22,994 nucleotides of DNA, taken from positions 1-22,994 of the forward strand of contig JAPOLW010000007.1 in NCBI GenBank assembly GCA_029976905.1, written 5' to 3'. Made by a program: the position numbers and the translations under genes. Positions 1 through 7,552 of this stretch are shown here, piece by piece. The stretch's first letter is position 1, and each line of letters begins with the position of its first letter. This DNA is from a bacterium. GTDB taxonomy: Bacteria; Desulfobacterota; Binatia; UBA12015. The notes below the pieces were generated by a model. The model worked only from the letters and a program-made list of their open reading frames with translations. It ran no database searches and was not told the DNA's origin.

Positions 1-594
1 CACGGCGCGGTAGGCCTCCTCGAGGGTTTCTCCGCTGGGAAGTCGGTCGGGCACGTTTCCCTGCAACGTCCAGCTCAACCAGACGGGTTTTTGGGTTGCA
101 CATGCTGCCTCTGCGGCGGCACGGGCCTCCCGGGCACAGGAGAGGGTTTCACAGAGCAGGACATCGACGTGTGGCGCAATCGTGTCGACCATTTCACGAT
201 AGGCATCGCGCAGGCGTTCGTCGTCGAGGACTCGCCCCGGTCGGTAGCTGGTTTCCAGCGGCGGGAGGGACCCGGCGATGCGGACGGAGCAGCCCGACTT
301 CTCACGGGCGCGGTGGGCAAGGTGCAGGCTGGTGGCCGTCAGCTCGGCAAAGCGATCTTCCATGTGACGTCGTGCCAGCAGGGGGCGCGTCACGGCGTAG
401 TTATTGGTCGTGATGACGTCGGCTCCCGCGACGATGTAGTCAAGGTGGATCCGAAACACCGCTTCCGGATCCTCGAGGAGCGCGCTGGCCGACCAGATCG
501 AAGAGATGTGACTCGGCACGTGCACACCGCGCCGCTGAAGCTCGGTGCCCATCGCTCCGTCGAGAAGGATCGGCTGCGTCTCGGTGTCTCTCAC
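1..594 (-). CDS. Homocysteine S-methyltransferase family protein (3' end beyond window)
   Basis: The first 198 codons of a gene read leftwards and run off the window edge. The N-terminus carries the family hallmark ILLDGAMGTELQRRG at about residues 9-23. It is followed by a VITTNNY strand-loop near residue 60 and DVLLCETLSC near residue 147, all typical of the homocysteine S-methyltransferase barrel (PF02574). These enzymes move a methyl group from betaine, S-methylmethionine or a related donor to homocysteine. The zinc-binding cysteines (GxNC and GGCC) would lie beyond the edge, so catalytic competence cannot be checked. The GTG start overlaps the stop of the upstream choline dehydrogenase-like gene as GTGA, which suggests translational coupling. 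An ATG at 552 exists but would cut into the conserved motif. The operon partner makes a betaine methyl donor plausible, but that is inference. Confidence 0.88.
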   Translation of the reverse strand, partial: MRDTETQPILLDGAMGTELQRRGVHVPSHISSIWSASALLEDPEAVFRIHLDYIVAGADVITTNNYAVTRPLLARRHMEDRFAELTATSLHLAHRAREKSGCSVRIAGSLPPLETSYRPGRVLDDERLRDAYREMVDTIAPHVDVLLCETLSCAREARAAAEAACATQKPVWLSWTLQGNVPDRLPSGETLEEAYRAV

Positions 595-2279
595 GCGGCA
601 CTGACGGCGTCCGTTTCCACCCGGGCGGGGCGGAGACGGAAGGGTAGGGCAGGGTCGGGCGCCAGGGCTTCCCGGCCACGGATCAGATCAGCGGCTTTCT
701 CGGCGATCATCATGACGGGCGCATAGATGTTCGCGTTGGTGATCAGAGGCATGACCGAAGCGTCGACGACACGAAGCCCTTCGGTCCCGTGGACACGCAT
801 CGACTGCGGGTCCACGACGGCGAGCGCATCGTCGCCCATCCGACAACTGCAAGACGGGTGCAGTGCAGTTTCGGCGTCGCGAGCGACCCAGTCCAGGATC
901 TCCTTTCGGGTGGAGATCTCTGGTCCGGGGGAGAGTTCCCCGCCATCCAGAGAGCGGAAGGCCGGCTGGCGGAGGATCTCGCGGGCACAACCGATCGCTT
1001 CGACCCATTCGTCTCGATCCCGACGCGTCGACAGGTAGTTGAAAGCCATCCGTGGTGCCGCGTGCGGATCGGTCGAACGGATTCGGATTCGGCCGCGCAC
1101 GTCGGAGTTCATGGGACCGATGTGGAGCTGATAGCCATGCCCCGAAGTGACGCGCGTGCCGTCGTATCGGATCGCGATCGGAAGGAAATGGATCATCAGG
1201 TTCGGATGGTCTACCTCATCGTTGCTGCGTACGAAGCCACCGGCCTCGAAGTGATTCGTCAGGCCCGGGCCCCGGCCGAGGAGCCATTGCAGCCCGATCC
1301 AGGGGCGTCGTCGCCAGGCGAAGTGTGGCGCCATGGAGACGGGTTGGGTGCAGGCATGCTGGATGTAGACCTCCAGGTGGTCCTGCAGATTTTCCCCCAC
1401 ACCGGGGAGATCTTGCACGACGTCGATCCCGAGTTGACGAAGCAACGCCGCCGGGCCCACACCCGACAATTGCAGGAGTTGCGGCGAGTTGATCGCGCCG
1501 CCGCAAAGGATGGTTTCGCCGGCCAGGATGCGCTCGCGCCGGCCCCTGGTTTCGTACTCGACGCCAACTGCGCGACGTCCGTCGAAGAGGATCCGGGTAC
1601 TCAGGGCCCGGCATCGAACCTCGAGGTTCGGTCGGTCGAGCACGGGATGAAGATAAGCACGGGCGGCGCTCCAGCGCCGACCACCCCAGACGTTGCGGTC
1701 GAAAGCGGCAAACCCTTCTTGCTTTCGTCCATTCACATCGTCGGTTTGCTCGAAGCCAGCCTGCTGTGCCGCCGCGAAGAAGGCTTCGAAGAGAGGCCCC
1801 TCGGCCGCGCCTCGTTCGACGACGAGCGGACCGTCCCGACCGCGAAACCGATCGTCTCCCGTCGAGGATGCTTCCATGCGTTTGAAATAGGGGAGGCAGT
1901 GAGCGTAGCTCCACTGACGCATCCCGGGTTGGCGCGCCCACCGATCATAGTCGAGCGGATTGCCACGCTGGAAGATCATCCCGTTGATGCTGCTCGATCC
2001 TCCGATGAGCTTCCCACGTGCGTGGCTGATACGGCGCCCCTTCATTTTCGGCTCGGCAGCCGAACGATAGCGCCAATCGTAGAAGCGGCTCCCGATGGGA
2101 AATGCGAGGGCGGCGGGCATGTGAATGAAGACATCCCACCAGGAGTCCCATCGGCCTGCTTCGAGCACGACGACCCGTGCGTTGGGATCCTCGCTCAAAC
2201 GGCGCGCGAGTGCGCATCCCGCGGAACCTCCGCCGACGATGAGGAAGTCGGCCCGTTGGGAGGCTGCAGGCCTGTTCAC
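591..2279 (-). CDS. betA: Choline dehydrogenase-like GMC oxidoreductase
   Basis: This is a 562-residue FAD-dependent GMC-family enzyme, the usual length for BetA. The FAD-binding GGGSAG lies at residues 16-21 and the ribose-binding acid in VVVLEAG at 40. Next come the GKLIGGSSSINGM motif, GAINSPQLLQLSGVGP, LPGVGENLQDHLE, NHFEAGGFVRS and HFLPIAIRYDG. The C-terminal HPSCSCRMG (His near 474) and VVDASVMP complete the active site. The blocks MPAALAFPIG, NHFEAGGF and HFLPIAI, recalled from E. coli BetA, make it closer to choline dehydrogenase than to alcohol-specific GMC enzymes. BetA oxidises choline to betaine aldehyde, and partly on to betaine, at the membrane. The GTG start was chosen because it overlaps the TetR stop as GTGA; an upstream extension would add unconserved residues. 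No betaine aldehyde dehydrogenase is visible. The substrate remains an inference. Confidence 0.9.
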   Translation of the reverse strand: MNRPAASQRADFLIVGGGSAGCALARRLSEDPNARVVVLEAGRWDSWWDVFIHMPAALAFPIGSRFYDWRYRSAAEPKMKGRRISHARGKLIGGSSSINGMIFQRGNPLDYDRWARQPGMRQWSYAHCLPYFKRMEASSTGDDRFRGRDGPLVVERGAAEGPLFEAFFAAAQQAGFEQTDDVNGRKQEGFAAFDRNVWGGRRWSAARAYLHPVLDRPNLEVRCRALSTRILFDGRRAVGVEYETRGRRERILAGETILCGGAINSPQLLQLSGVGPAALLRQLGIDVVQDLPGVGENLQDHLEVYIQHACTQPVSMAPHFAWRRRPWIGLQWLLGRGPGLTNHFEAGGFVRSNDEVDHPNLMIHFLPIAIRYDGTRVTSGHGYQLHIGPMNSDVRGRIRIRSTDPHAAPRMAFNYLSTRRDRDEWVEAIGCAREILRQPAFRSLDGGELSPGPEISTRKEILDWVARDAETALHPSCSCRMGDDALAVVDPQSMRVHGTEGLRVVDASVMPLITNANIYAPVMMIAEKAADLIRGREALAPDPALPFRLRPARVETDAVSAA

Positions 2280-2815
2280 GCGCGCGTCATTTCCCGCAGT
2301 GTCTCGATGACCTTCGGTCCGGCTCTGCGATTGAGTTGGTTCAGGCCGAGAAGGGAAGAAAGCCACAGTCCGTCGGCGGCCAACCGCACGATCGTTGCCG
2401 CACAGGGGTCGATTCCATCTTTCTCGAGTCGTCGATGCCAGCGCGCAAAGTGTTCACGCACGGTCTCCAGATGCGCGGAGTCACGCCCGAGCGTCGCCAG
2501 GATGCCCGCCATGAGTTGCGCCGACTCGTCGGCTGGCCGGCCTTCTGCGGTCACCGTCGAGGCCAGGTAGGCGCGGGTCCAGGAGCCGGCTTCGGGATCG
2601 CCCTCCCAGAGCGACGCCAGCGTCTGCTCGAATCCGTCGAGCATCCGTTCGCACAGTCCGGCGACAAGGGCCTCTTTGGAGGGGAAATGGTACAGCAAGC
2701 CGCCTTTGCTCACGCCGGCATTCGCCGCGATGACGTCGAGCACGAGGCCGCGGGGTCCGTCACAGAGGAGGCGGGCCTCGGCGGCATCGAGGATCCGGTC
2801 GCGGGCAGAGGGCAC
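2276..2815 (-). CDS. TetR/AcrR family transcriptional regulator
   Basis: A 179-residue protein with a TetR-type N-terminal helix-turn-helix at about residues 24-47 (DVIAANAGVSKGGLLYHFPS), followed by KEALVAGLCERML. The remaining helices form the ligand-binding and dimerisation part, whose ligand cannot be read from the sequence. It is shorter than E. coli BetI and does not share the BetI N-terminus as I recall it, so I do not call it BetI. It is the first gene of a three-gene overlapping operon with the BetA-like and methyltransferase genes, so it most likely represses its own operon. The GTG start has no Shine-Dalgarno sequence but lies at the predicted transcription start of a good promoter, which suggests leaderless translation. 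Confidence 0.92.
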   Translation of the reverse strand: MPSARDRILDAAEARLLCDGPRGLVLDVIAANAGVSKGGLLYHFPSKEALVAGLCERMLDGFEQTLASLWEGDPEAGSWTRAYLASTVTAEGRPADESAQLMAGILATLGRDSAHLETVREHFARWHRRLEKDGIDPCAATIVRLAADGLWLSSLLGLNQLNRRAGPKVIETLREMTRA

Positions 2816-2850
2816 CCGGGAACTGTACCGGCTGGACGGTTTACTTTCAA
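2816..2850 (-). promoter_or_regulatory. Sigma70-like promoter of the TetR-betA-methyltransferase operon
   Basis: Reading leftwards, TTGAAA (2850-2845, five of six consensus bases) and TACAGT (2827-2822, four of six) are separated by exactly 17 nt. The expected transcription start falls on or beside 2815, the first base of the TetR GTG codon, so the mRNA would be leaderless. The spacer contains a weak ACCG/CGGT dyad that could be part of an operator. I recognised these by eye; no mapping data exist. Confidence 0.55.
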
Positions 2851-2938
2851 GGCAGAATCTCCCCCCAGGGGTTGGCCACGCCGTGCGGAACGTTGCTCGG
2901 AGGTTCGGGAGGTCGGTCGGGCCGGGGTGATCGCGTGC

Positions 2939-3697
2939 TCAGCGCAGGGAATGGCGCCGGGCGGTCTCCGCCCACTGTTCCGGATCGTGGCCGAAAAGGA
3001 GTCGGGCGCCGCGTTTCTGCCAGGTGCGGAGAGCGAGCAGGGACTGCCGCATCGCTTCGGCATCGTACACGATCCGGGGGAGGAGCATCTCCTCGAGCGT
3101 CCGGCGTAGGTAGCATGCGTCTGCGGTCAGGATGACGTCGCCCGACGCGAGTCGGACGCGGAGAGACTGGTGGCCGGGCGTGTGTCCCCACGTGGGTACG
3201 CAGACGACCGAACCGTCCCCGAAAAGGTCGTATTCGCCGTCGGCGAGAACGACGTCGTGGCCGTGGTCCCAATCTGCCCGGGCCAATCCATTCGCAGCGC
3301 CGACGTCGGGGTCGCGGGCGGCTTCCCACTCTCGGCGCTGGACGACCCACCGAGCGTTGGGAACCAGGACGTTGCCGCCCGCGTGGTCGAAGTGGAGGTG
3401 CGAGTTCACGAGAAATTCGACCTTCGCGGGATCGACGTCGGCGGCCTGCAGTCGCGCGCTCACTTCCTCGCCAGGCACGAACTCGATCGCGAAGAGGTGG
3501 GCGATGGAGCCGAGGCGCGTCTCGGGCGCGGTCTGGACGTCCGGGTGCATGCCGGTGTCGAAGAGAACGTGGCCCCGGGGATGCGCGATGAGGTAGCTCG
3601 GTACGGGAGCGCGTAGGCGACCGGGCGCCTCGGGAAGAAAGAGGTCGGCCGCCCCTTCGAGCCAGCCGCACGAGAAAGCGTACAGACGGATGCTCAC
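2939..3697 (-). CDS. Metallo-beta-lactamase fold hydrolase, N-acyl homoserine lactonase-like
   Basis: A 252-residue protein with the dinuclear-zinc metallo-beta-lactamase signature SHLHFDHAGGN (H100, H102, D104, H105). It continues with GHTPGHQSL (H176), TADACYL (D193) and FGHDPEQW (H237). The set HLHFDHAGGN plus HTPGHQSL is characteristic of the AiiA/AttM branch, which opens the lactone ring of acyl-homoserine lactone signals. Other lactones are possible substrates. The length matches AiiA (about 250). No signal peptide is seen, so it is probably cytoplasmic. The GTG start has only a pyrimidine-rich stretch upstream and no Shine-Dalgarno. A TATCCT six bases before the start hints at a second leaderless transcript, but its -35 is poor. 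It is divergent from a hybrid histidine kinase, and 123 bases separate its stop from the TetR gene, so it is probably not in that operon. Confidence 0.87.
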   Translation of the reverse strand: MSIRLYAFSCGWLEGAADLFLPEAPGRLRAPVPSYLIAHPRGHVLFDTGMHPDVQTAPETRLGSIAHLFAIEFVPGEEVSARLQAADVDPAKVEFLVNSHLHFDHAGGNVLVPNARWVVQRREWEAARDPDVGAANGLARADWDHGHDVVLADGEYDLFGDGSVVCVPTWGHTPGHQSLRVRLASGDVILTADACYLRRTLEEMLLPRIVYDAEAMRQSLLALRTWQKRGARLLFGHDPEQWAETARRHSLR

Positions 3698-3724
3698 GGA
3701 AGAAGGATAGTGGCTTCGCTGACG

Positions 3725-3759
3725 GGCGGCCAGGTCGGGTACCGCCCGGCCAGGCCGCC
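3725..3759. repeat. Inverted repeat in the divergent lactonase/kinase intergenic region
   Basis: GGCGGCC (3725-3731) is the exact reverse complement of GGCCGCC (3753-3759), with a 21-base loop. GGCCAGG also occurs twice within it as a direct repeat. It lies between two divergent starts and could bind a regulator. A 7-bp match in GC-rich DNA may also be chance. Confidence 0.35.
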
Positions 3760-3885
3760 GAGTTTGGGCGGTGCGCCCGTGGCAGACGCGATCTCGTGGG
3801 ATGGGGCCGACCGCCCGAGGGGCTTTCGGGGCAAAGCGAGAAGCTGGCTCGCAATCCCAGCCGTTTGGGGTAGAGGAAGGTCGTG

Positions 3886-6162
3886 ATGCTACTCCCGGAT
3901 TCTCCGCCGTCCAGGGCCGACCCGTCGAACGACGGATCGGCGGAGCTGACCGGATCCTTCGCGGCGGAAGGCGAGGTCGCGGCGGAGGCGCGGGATGTCG
4001 AAAGTGATTTTGGGGGGCTCTTCTTCCTCGCCCTCCGGATTCTCATTGGAGCGGGATTCCTGCTGTTTGCCTCGTTGGCCTTTGCGTATCAGTTCTTCTT
4101 CTCCTCTGTGGTCCGCGAGGGCATGGTCCCCTTGAGCAGCGGGTCGGCTCTCCTTTTGCTCGCTCTCTGGCTGTACCTGAGGCATCGAACCAAGGACTGG
4201 AATGCTTTGCGCCGACTCCTTCCTGCCGCCACGACGGTGCTGGTTTCCTCGGCGCTGGCCAATTTGGCCGTGCTCCTCGCTCTGACCGGCGACATCGGGC
4301 TGACCAGGAGTCTGAACATCCTTCTCGTAGCCGAAGGCTACTTCTTCCTGTCGCCGCTGTGGTTTCTCGCGAACGTCTCCCTCGCTCTCGCTTCCTGGGG
4401 TGTCGTCGTCGGAACCTTTCTTCCGGGGGAGGACTTCAGCCCGTGGCTCGTGAGCCTCTGCCTCGCAGTCATGACCGGCGGACTGATCAACGGTATCCGC
4501 TGGGCCTCGAACAAACAGATCCAGGAGGCGGCCGCTCGGGAGAAACGGCAGGCCGAGGCGCTCGAGAGGGCCAAGCTGGCGAGCGATGCTGCCAATGAAG
4601 CCAAGTCCCGTTTTCTGGCCAACGTGAGCCACGAGATGCGGACTCCGTTGGTTCCGATCGTGTCTTTGAGTGATCTTCTGCTCGAATCCCGGTTGGCTCC
4701 CAGGGAACGCCGTCAGGTCGAGCTCGTCAAACTTGCCGGCCAGCGATTGTTGCGACAGGTCGATGATCTTCTGGAGCTCTCGAGAGTCGAAGCGGGCAAG
4801 ATCGAAGTCGAGGACGTCGAGTTCAGGCCAGCGGAGGTCGTGGCAGGCGCCGTCGACTTCCATTCGGAGGACGCGTCGAGCAAGGGACTCGTCCTCAAGA
4901 TCGAAATCGCTCCCGGTTTGCCCACGCACCTGCGCGGGGACCCGGGCCGCATCGGGCAGGTGCTGTCAAACCTCATCTCGAATGCGATCAAGTTCACGCC
5001 GGTCGGCTCGGTCACGGTGCGGGCTCGATTCGAGCCTGCTGGCGACTCGTCGTATCTGCGCTTCGAAGTCCAGGACGACGGGCCCGGTGTGCCTGAAGAG
5101 AGCCCATCGCGACTCTTTGGTCGCTTTGAACAAGGCGATTCATCGACGCCCCATACACATGGTGGTACCGGGCTTGGCCTCGCGATCGCAAAGAGCCTGG
5201 TCGATCTCATGAACGGCGAGATCGGCATAGACTCCCCGACGGAGGGCGGCGCCCTGTTCTGGTTCACGGTCGCCGTCAAAGAAGAGCGCACCGCTGCCGC
5301 AGAGAATCGCGCCGCGACCGCAGCCGAAGAAGAGCAAAGCGACACGCTCGAGTCCGTGCGCACCCGGCCGATCGTCGGGGGCCGGATCCTGCTGGCAGAG
5401 GACAACGCGATCAGTCAGGAAGTTCTTTCCCTCTTGCTCGCGCGGTTGGGCCTCGCAGTCGACGTTGCGTCGAATGGTGAGGAGGCGGTACGCCTCGTGC
5501 AGGCGAACTCCTACCGCCTGGTTCTCATGGATTGCGACATGCCGAAGTTGGACGGCGTGGCTGCGACGAGGCAGATTCGTGCGGGAGAGACCGGAGGCCG
5601 ACGGGTCCCCATCGTAGCCTTGACGGCCTACGCATCGGACGACTCTCGCGCTCGTTGCCTGGCCAACGGGATGGATGACTTCCTCGGCAAGCCCTTTTCG
5701 GAAGAGAATCTCGCCGCGACAATTGAACGCTGGATTCTTCCTCCGCCCACGCCGGAGGAGAAGGATGCTCAGGCATCGTCTGCGATCGAAGACCGGATCT
5801 ACGACCGCTTGCGCGAGTTGGAACGATCTTCGGGCAAGGACTTTGTCGACCCCATGGTACAGTCTTTTCTGGACGCGGCGCCGGCCAAGCTCGAAGAGAT
5901 GTGCGCGGCTGCGGCGCGCGAGGATCGGGAGAGCATCGGCCGAATTGCCCACTCGATGAAGAGCGAAAGTGGAATGCTCGGCGCGATCAAATTATCCAAA
6001 TGGTGTAGCACGCTCCAGGATACGGCCTCTGCGGCGCCGAAGGTGGAGTTACGGGAAACATTGGAGCGGCTCCGTGCCGAATTGGACCGAGCCGCCGCAG
6101 AGTTTGTGGAGCGATCGAAAGGGGCGATCCGGTGGCGACCTGCGCCGCGCGGGGAAGCATAG
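3886..6162 (+). CDS. Hybrid sensor histidine kinase with REC and HPt modules
   Basis: A 758-residue membrane kinase. Residues 45-205 hold about six hydrophobic segments of no recognised sensor family, followed by a short coiled linker. The HisKA box FLANVSHEMRTP has the phosphorylated H249. The ATPase part has N-box QVLSNLISNAIKF (about 359-370), DDGPGVP and GGTGLGLAI. A receiver domain (about 499-616) has acidic residues AEDN, the phosphoacceptor D549 in LVLMDCDMPKLDG, T580 and the conserved lysine in GKPF. The C-terminal HPt has H689 in IAHSMKSESGMLGA. This is the complete four-step phosphorelay layout of ArcB/BarA-type kinases. ATG at 3886 is preferred because GAGGAAGG ends five bases upstream; the adjacent GTG at 3883 sits too close. 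No response regulator with an output domain is in the window, so its target is unknown. Confidence 0.95.
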   Translation: MLLPDSPPSRADPSNDGSAELTGSFAAEGEVAAEARDVESDFGGLFFLALRILIGAGFLLFASLAFAYQFFFSSVVREGMVPLSSGSALLLLALWLYLRHRTKDWNALRRLLPAATTVLVSSALANLAVLLALTGDIGLTRSLNILLVAEGYFFLSPLWFLANVSLALASWGVVVGTFLPGEDFSPWLVSLCLAVMTGGLINGIRWASNKQIQEAAAREKRQAEALERAKLASDAANEAKSRFLANVSHEMRTPLVPIVSLSDLLLESRLAPRERRQVELVKLAGQRLLRQVDDLLELSRVEAGKIEVEDVEFRPAEVVAGAVDFHSEDASSKGLVLKIEIAPGLPTHLRGDPGRIGQVLSNLISNAIKFTPVGSVTVRARFEPAGDSSYLRFEVQDDGPGVPEESPSRLFGRFEQGDSSTPHTHGGTGLGLAIAKSLVDLMNGEIGIDSPTEGGALFWFTVAVKEERTAAAENRAATAAEEEQSDTLESVRTRPIVGGRILLAEDNAISQEVLSLLLARLGLAVDVASNGEEAVRLVQANSYRLVLMDCDMPKLDGVAATRQIRAGETGGRRVPIVALTAYASDDSRARCLANGMDDFLGKPFSEENLAATIERWILPPPTPEEKDAQASSAIEDRIYDRLRELERSSGKDFVDPMVQSFLDAAPAKLEEMCAAAAREDRESIGRIAHSMKSESGMLGAIKLSKWCSTLQDTASAAPKVELRETLERLRAELDRAAAEFVERSKGAIRWRPAPRGEA

Positions 6163-6203
6163 GCCCTCCGTCCGTGGCCGCCACGCCGGCGGGAGGGGTT
6201 TCC

Positions 6204-6218
6204 GCGCCACGTTGGCGC
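6204..6218. terminator. Weak hairpin between convergent genes
   Basis: GCGCCA (6204-6209) and TGGCGC (6213-6218) form a 6-bp stem with a 3-base loop in the 117-base space between the kinase stop and the end of the convergent GST gene. There is no T-rich tail on either strand, so termination by it is uncertain. Confidence 0.3.
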
Positions 6219-6279
6219 CCCAGAGGTTCGGCGGCTCTGGTGAAAGTCTACGAACGGGCGGTAGACCGTACGCCCCGCG

Positions 6280-7401
6280 CTACGGGTGAAGCCAGACTTC
6301 GCGGTTCTTTTCGCGCCCGAGTCGCCGATCGAGGCGGCTCGTCAGCAGTCCGGTCATCTTGCAGTCTGCGAGGAGAGCCGCCATCGCGCTCTGAGACTCT
6401 GCCTCGAGTCCGTCGTAGAGGTCATGGACGCGTTGGAGGAGGTAGAAGCGATAGCTCTGCGCGATTGCCTTCACTTTGCGGTCGCGAATCTCGAAGGTGC
6501 ACATCCCCATCTGTCGCTCTGCGGGTTGCCCGGGTTCCGGTTCGTTTTCGGCCAGCCAGGTGTTGATGGCAGTGGCAGCGGCGGCAGTTTCGGGAACAAA
6601 GTCTTCGGACAAGATGCGCAGGACCGCGATCAGTGTGTCGGGGACCTCGTCTGCCGTCAGGAAGTCGGGGGTTGCGTCGTAGTATTCGGGTGCATCCTGG
6701 TCCGCGCGGTTCATGCGTTCCACCCAGCGATGTACGCGAACGGCGCGTTTTTGCATCAGACGGAGCGGGTAGGGATCGCGTCCAAGATGTGCGTAGAGAG
6801 GGGCGATGAGTCCAAAGTCGCCGATACAGGGACGCCCTCCGAGGAGGTAGGGAGAGCCCTCGAAGTGTCGCTCGAGAGCTTCGAGAAATTCCGTGTAGAG
6901 CGACTCCACCAGATCCCGGACGTCGTCTTGCACGCCAAAGAGCCAGGCGGCGTGCCGCATCCGGTCCATGAATGCGTCGGTCTTTTCCGGGCGTGCGGGC
7001 GTATCGCGCTGCGAGTAGAAGAAATGATGGCGCAAGAAAGAGAGGTTTTCCTCCGGGAAATTCCAGCGATAGTGCATTGCCGGACGAAGGAGGCCTTCGG
7101 CGCCGATCACGTCGAGGAGAGCACTCACCATCTGTTGGCGCAGCCCCGGCGGACGGCTGGGCCGACCACTCGTCGCCTCGAAGTGCTCGATGATCGCGGC
7201 GCCATCCCGGATGACCTCACCCTCCGGGGTCACCAGGGTCGGGATCGTCGGCAACCCGGCCCGCGGCAGAACGTCGGCCTTGAAGCTCTCGTGGCCGGTC
7301 GACAATTCGCGGAAAGCGATGCCGTGTTTGATCAAATAGCAACGCGCTCGCCCGGAATAGAGGGAGTGCGTCATTGCGTAGAGGGTGTGAACGGGCGGCA
7401 T
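6280..7401 (-). CDS. Glutathione S-transferase family protein with extended C-terminus
   Basis: A 373-residue protein whose first 85 residues form a GST-type thioredoxin fold. LYSGRARCYLIKHGIAF is the first strand-helix unit; LPTIPTLVTPEGEVIRDGAAIIEHFE holds the cis-proline and glutathione-binding segment. A helical GST C-terminal domain follows to about residue 235, including YLLGGRPCIGDFGLIAPLYAHL. The last 130 residues or so (with GMCTFEIRDRKVKAIAQSYRFYLLQRV) go beyond a normal GST of 200-240 residues and are unassigned. The family conjugates or isomerises electrophilic compounds with glutathione; the substrate is unknown. The ATG start gives a short leader MPPVHTLYAM before the fold. No clear Shine-Dalgarno is present. 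It is convergent with the kinase and preceded by a palindrome-rich leader. Confidence 0.87.
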   Translation of the reverse strand: MPPVHTLYAMTHSLYSGRARCYLIKHGIAFRELSTGHESFKADVLPRAGLPTIPTLVTPEGEVIRDGAAIIEHFEATSGRPSRPPGLRQQMVSALLDVIGAEGLLRPAMHYRWNFPEENLSFLRHHFFYSQRDTPARPEKTDAFMDRMRHAAWLFGVQDDVRDLVESLYTEFLEALERHFEGSPYLLGGRPCIGDFGLIAPLYAHLGRDPYPLRLMQKRAVRVHRWVERMNRADQDAPEYYDATPDFLTADEVPDTLIAVLRILSEDFVPETAAAATAINTWLAENEPEPGQPAERQMGMCTFEIRDRKVKAIAQSYRFYLLQRVHDLYDGLEAESQSAMAALLADCKMTGLLTSRLDRRLGREKNREVWLHP

Positions 7402-7417
7402 GGCGTGGTGCGGAGCG

Positions 7418-7472
7418 GTGTTGGCAGAGGGCGGAGAGGGATGCCGGAGAAAGCGGGCCCGGGGGCCAACAC
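7418..7472. repeat. Inverted repeat upstream of the GST gene
   Basis: GTGTTGGC (7418-7425) pairs exactly with GCCAACAC (7465-7472) across 39 bases. It lies in the 151-base leader between the GST start and the neighbouring basic-protein gene. It could be an operator or leader structure for the GST gene. Function is not shown. Confidence 0.35.
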
Positions 7473-7501
7473 GGATCCGTTTTGTGGGGATCTGGGGGCG
7501 A

Positions 7502-7550
7502 CGTCAGGCCGCAGGCGTGCGGGCGAAGCGCGCGCGCCTGCGGCCTGACG
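7502..7550 (-). terminator. Strong 16-bp hairpin just after the AT-hook protein stop
   Basis: CGTCAGGCCGCAGGCG (7502-7517) and CGCCTGCGGCCTGACG (7535-7550) are perfect reverse complements. The stem extends by three more pairs past a single mismatch. On the minus strand the stem begins two bases after the TGA of the upstream gene, exactly where an intrinsic terminator would sit. There is no U-rich tract after it, so it may act as an mRNA 3'-end stabiliser or a repeat-family element instead. Confidence 0.65.
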
Positions 7551-7552
7551 GT

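Noticed and set aside
789..2570. Long plus-strand open frame (593 codons) opposite the choline dehydrogenase
   Set aside because: It is an antisense shadow of a recognised enzyme in high-GC DNA; the translation shows no family motif.
2276..2815. TetR regulator as BetI, the classic choline repressor
   Set aside because: It is shorter than BetI and its N-terminus does not match the BetI sequence I recall, despite the BetA-like neighbour.
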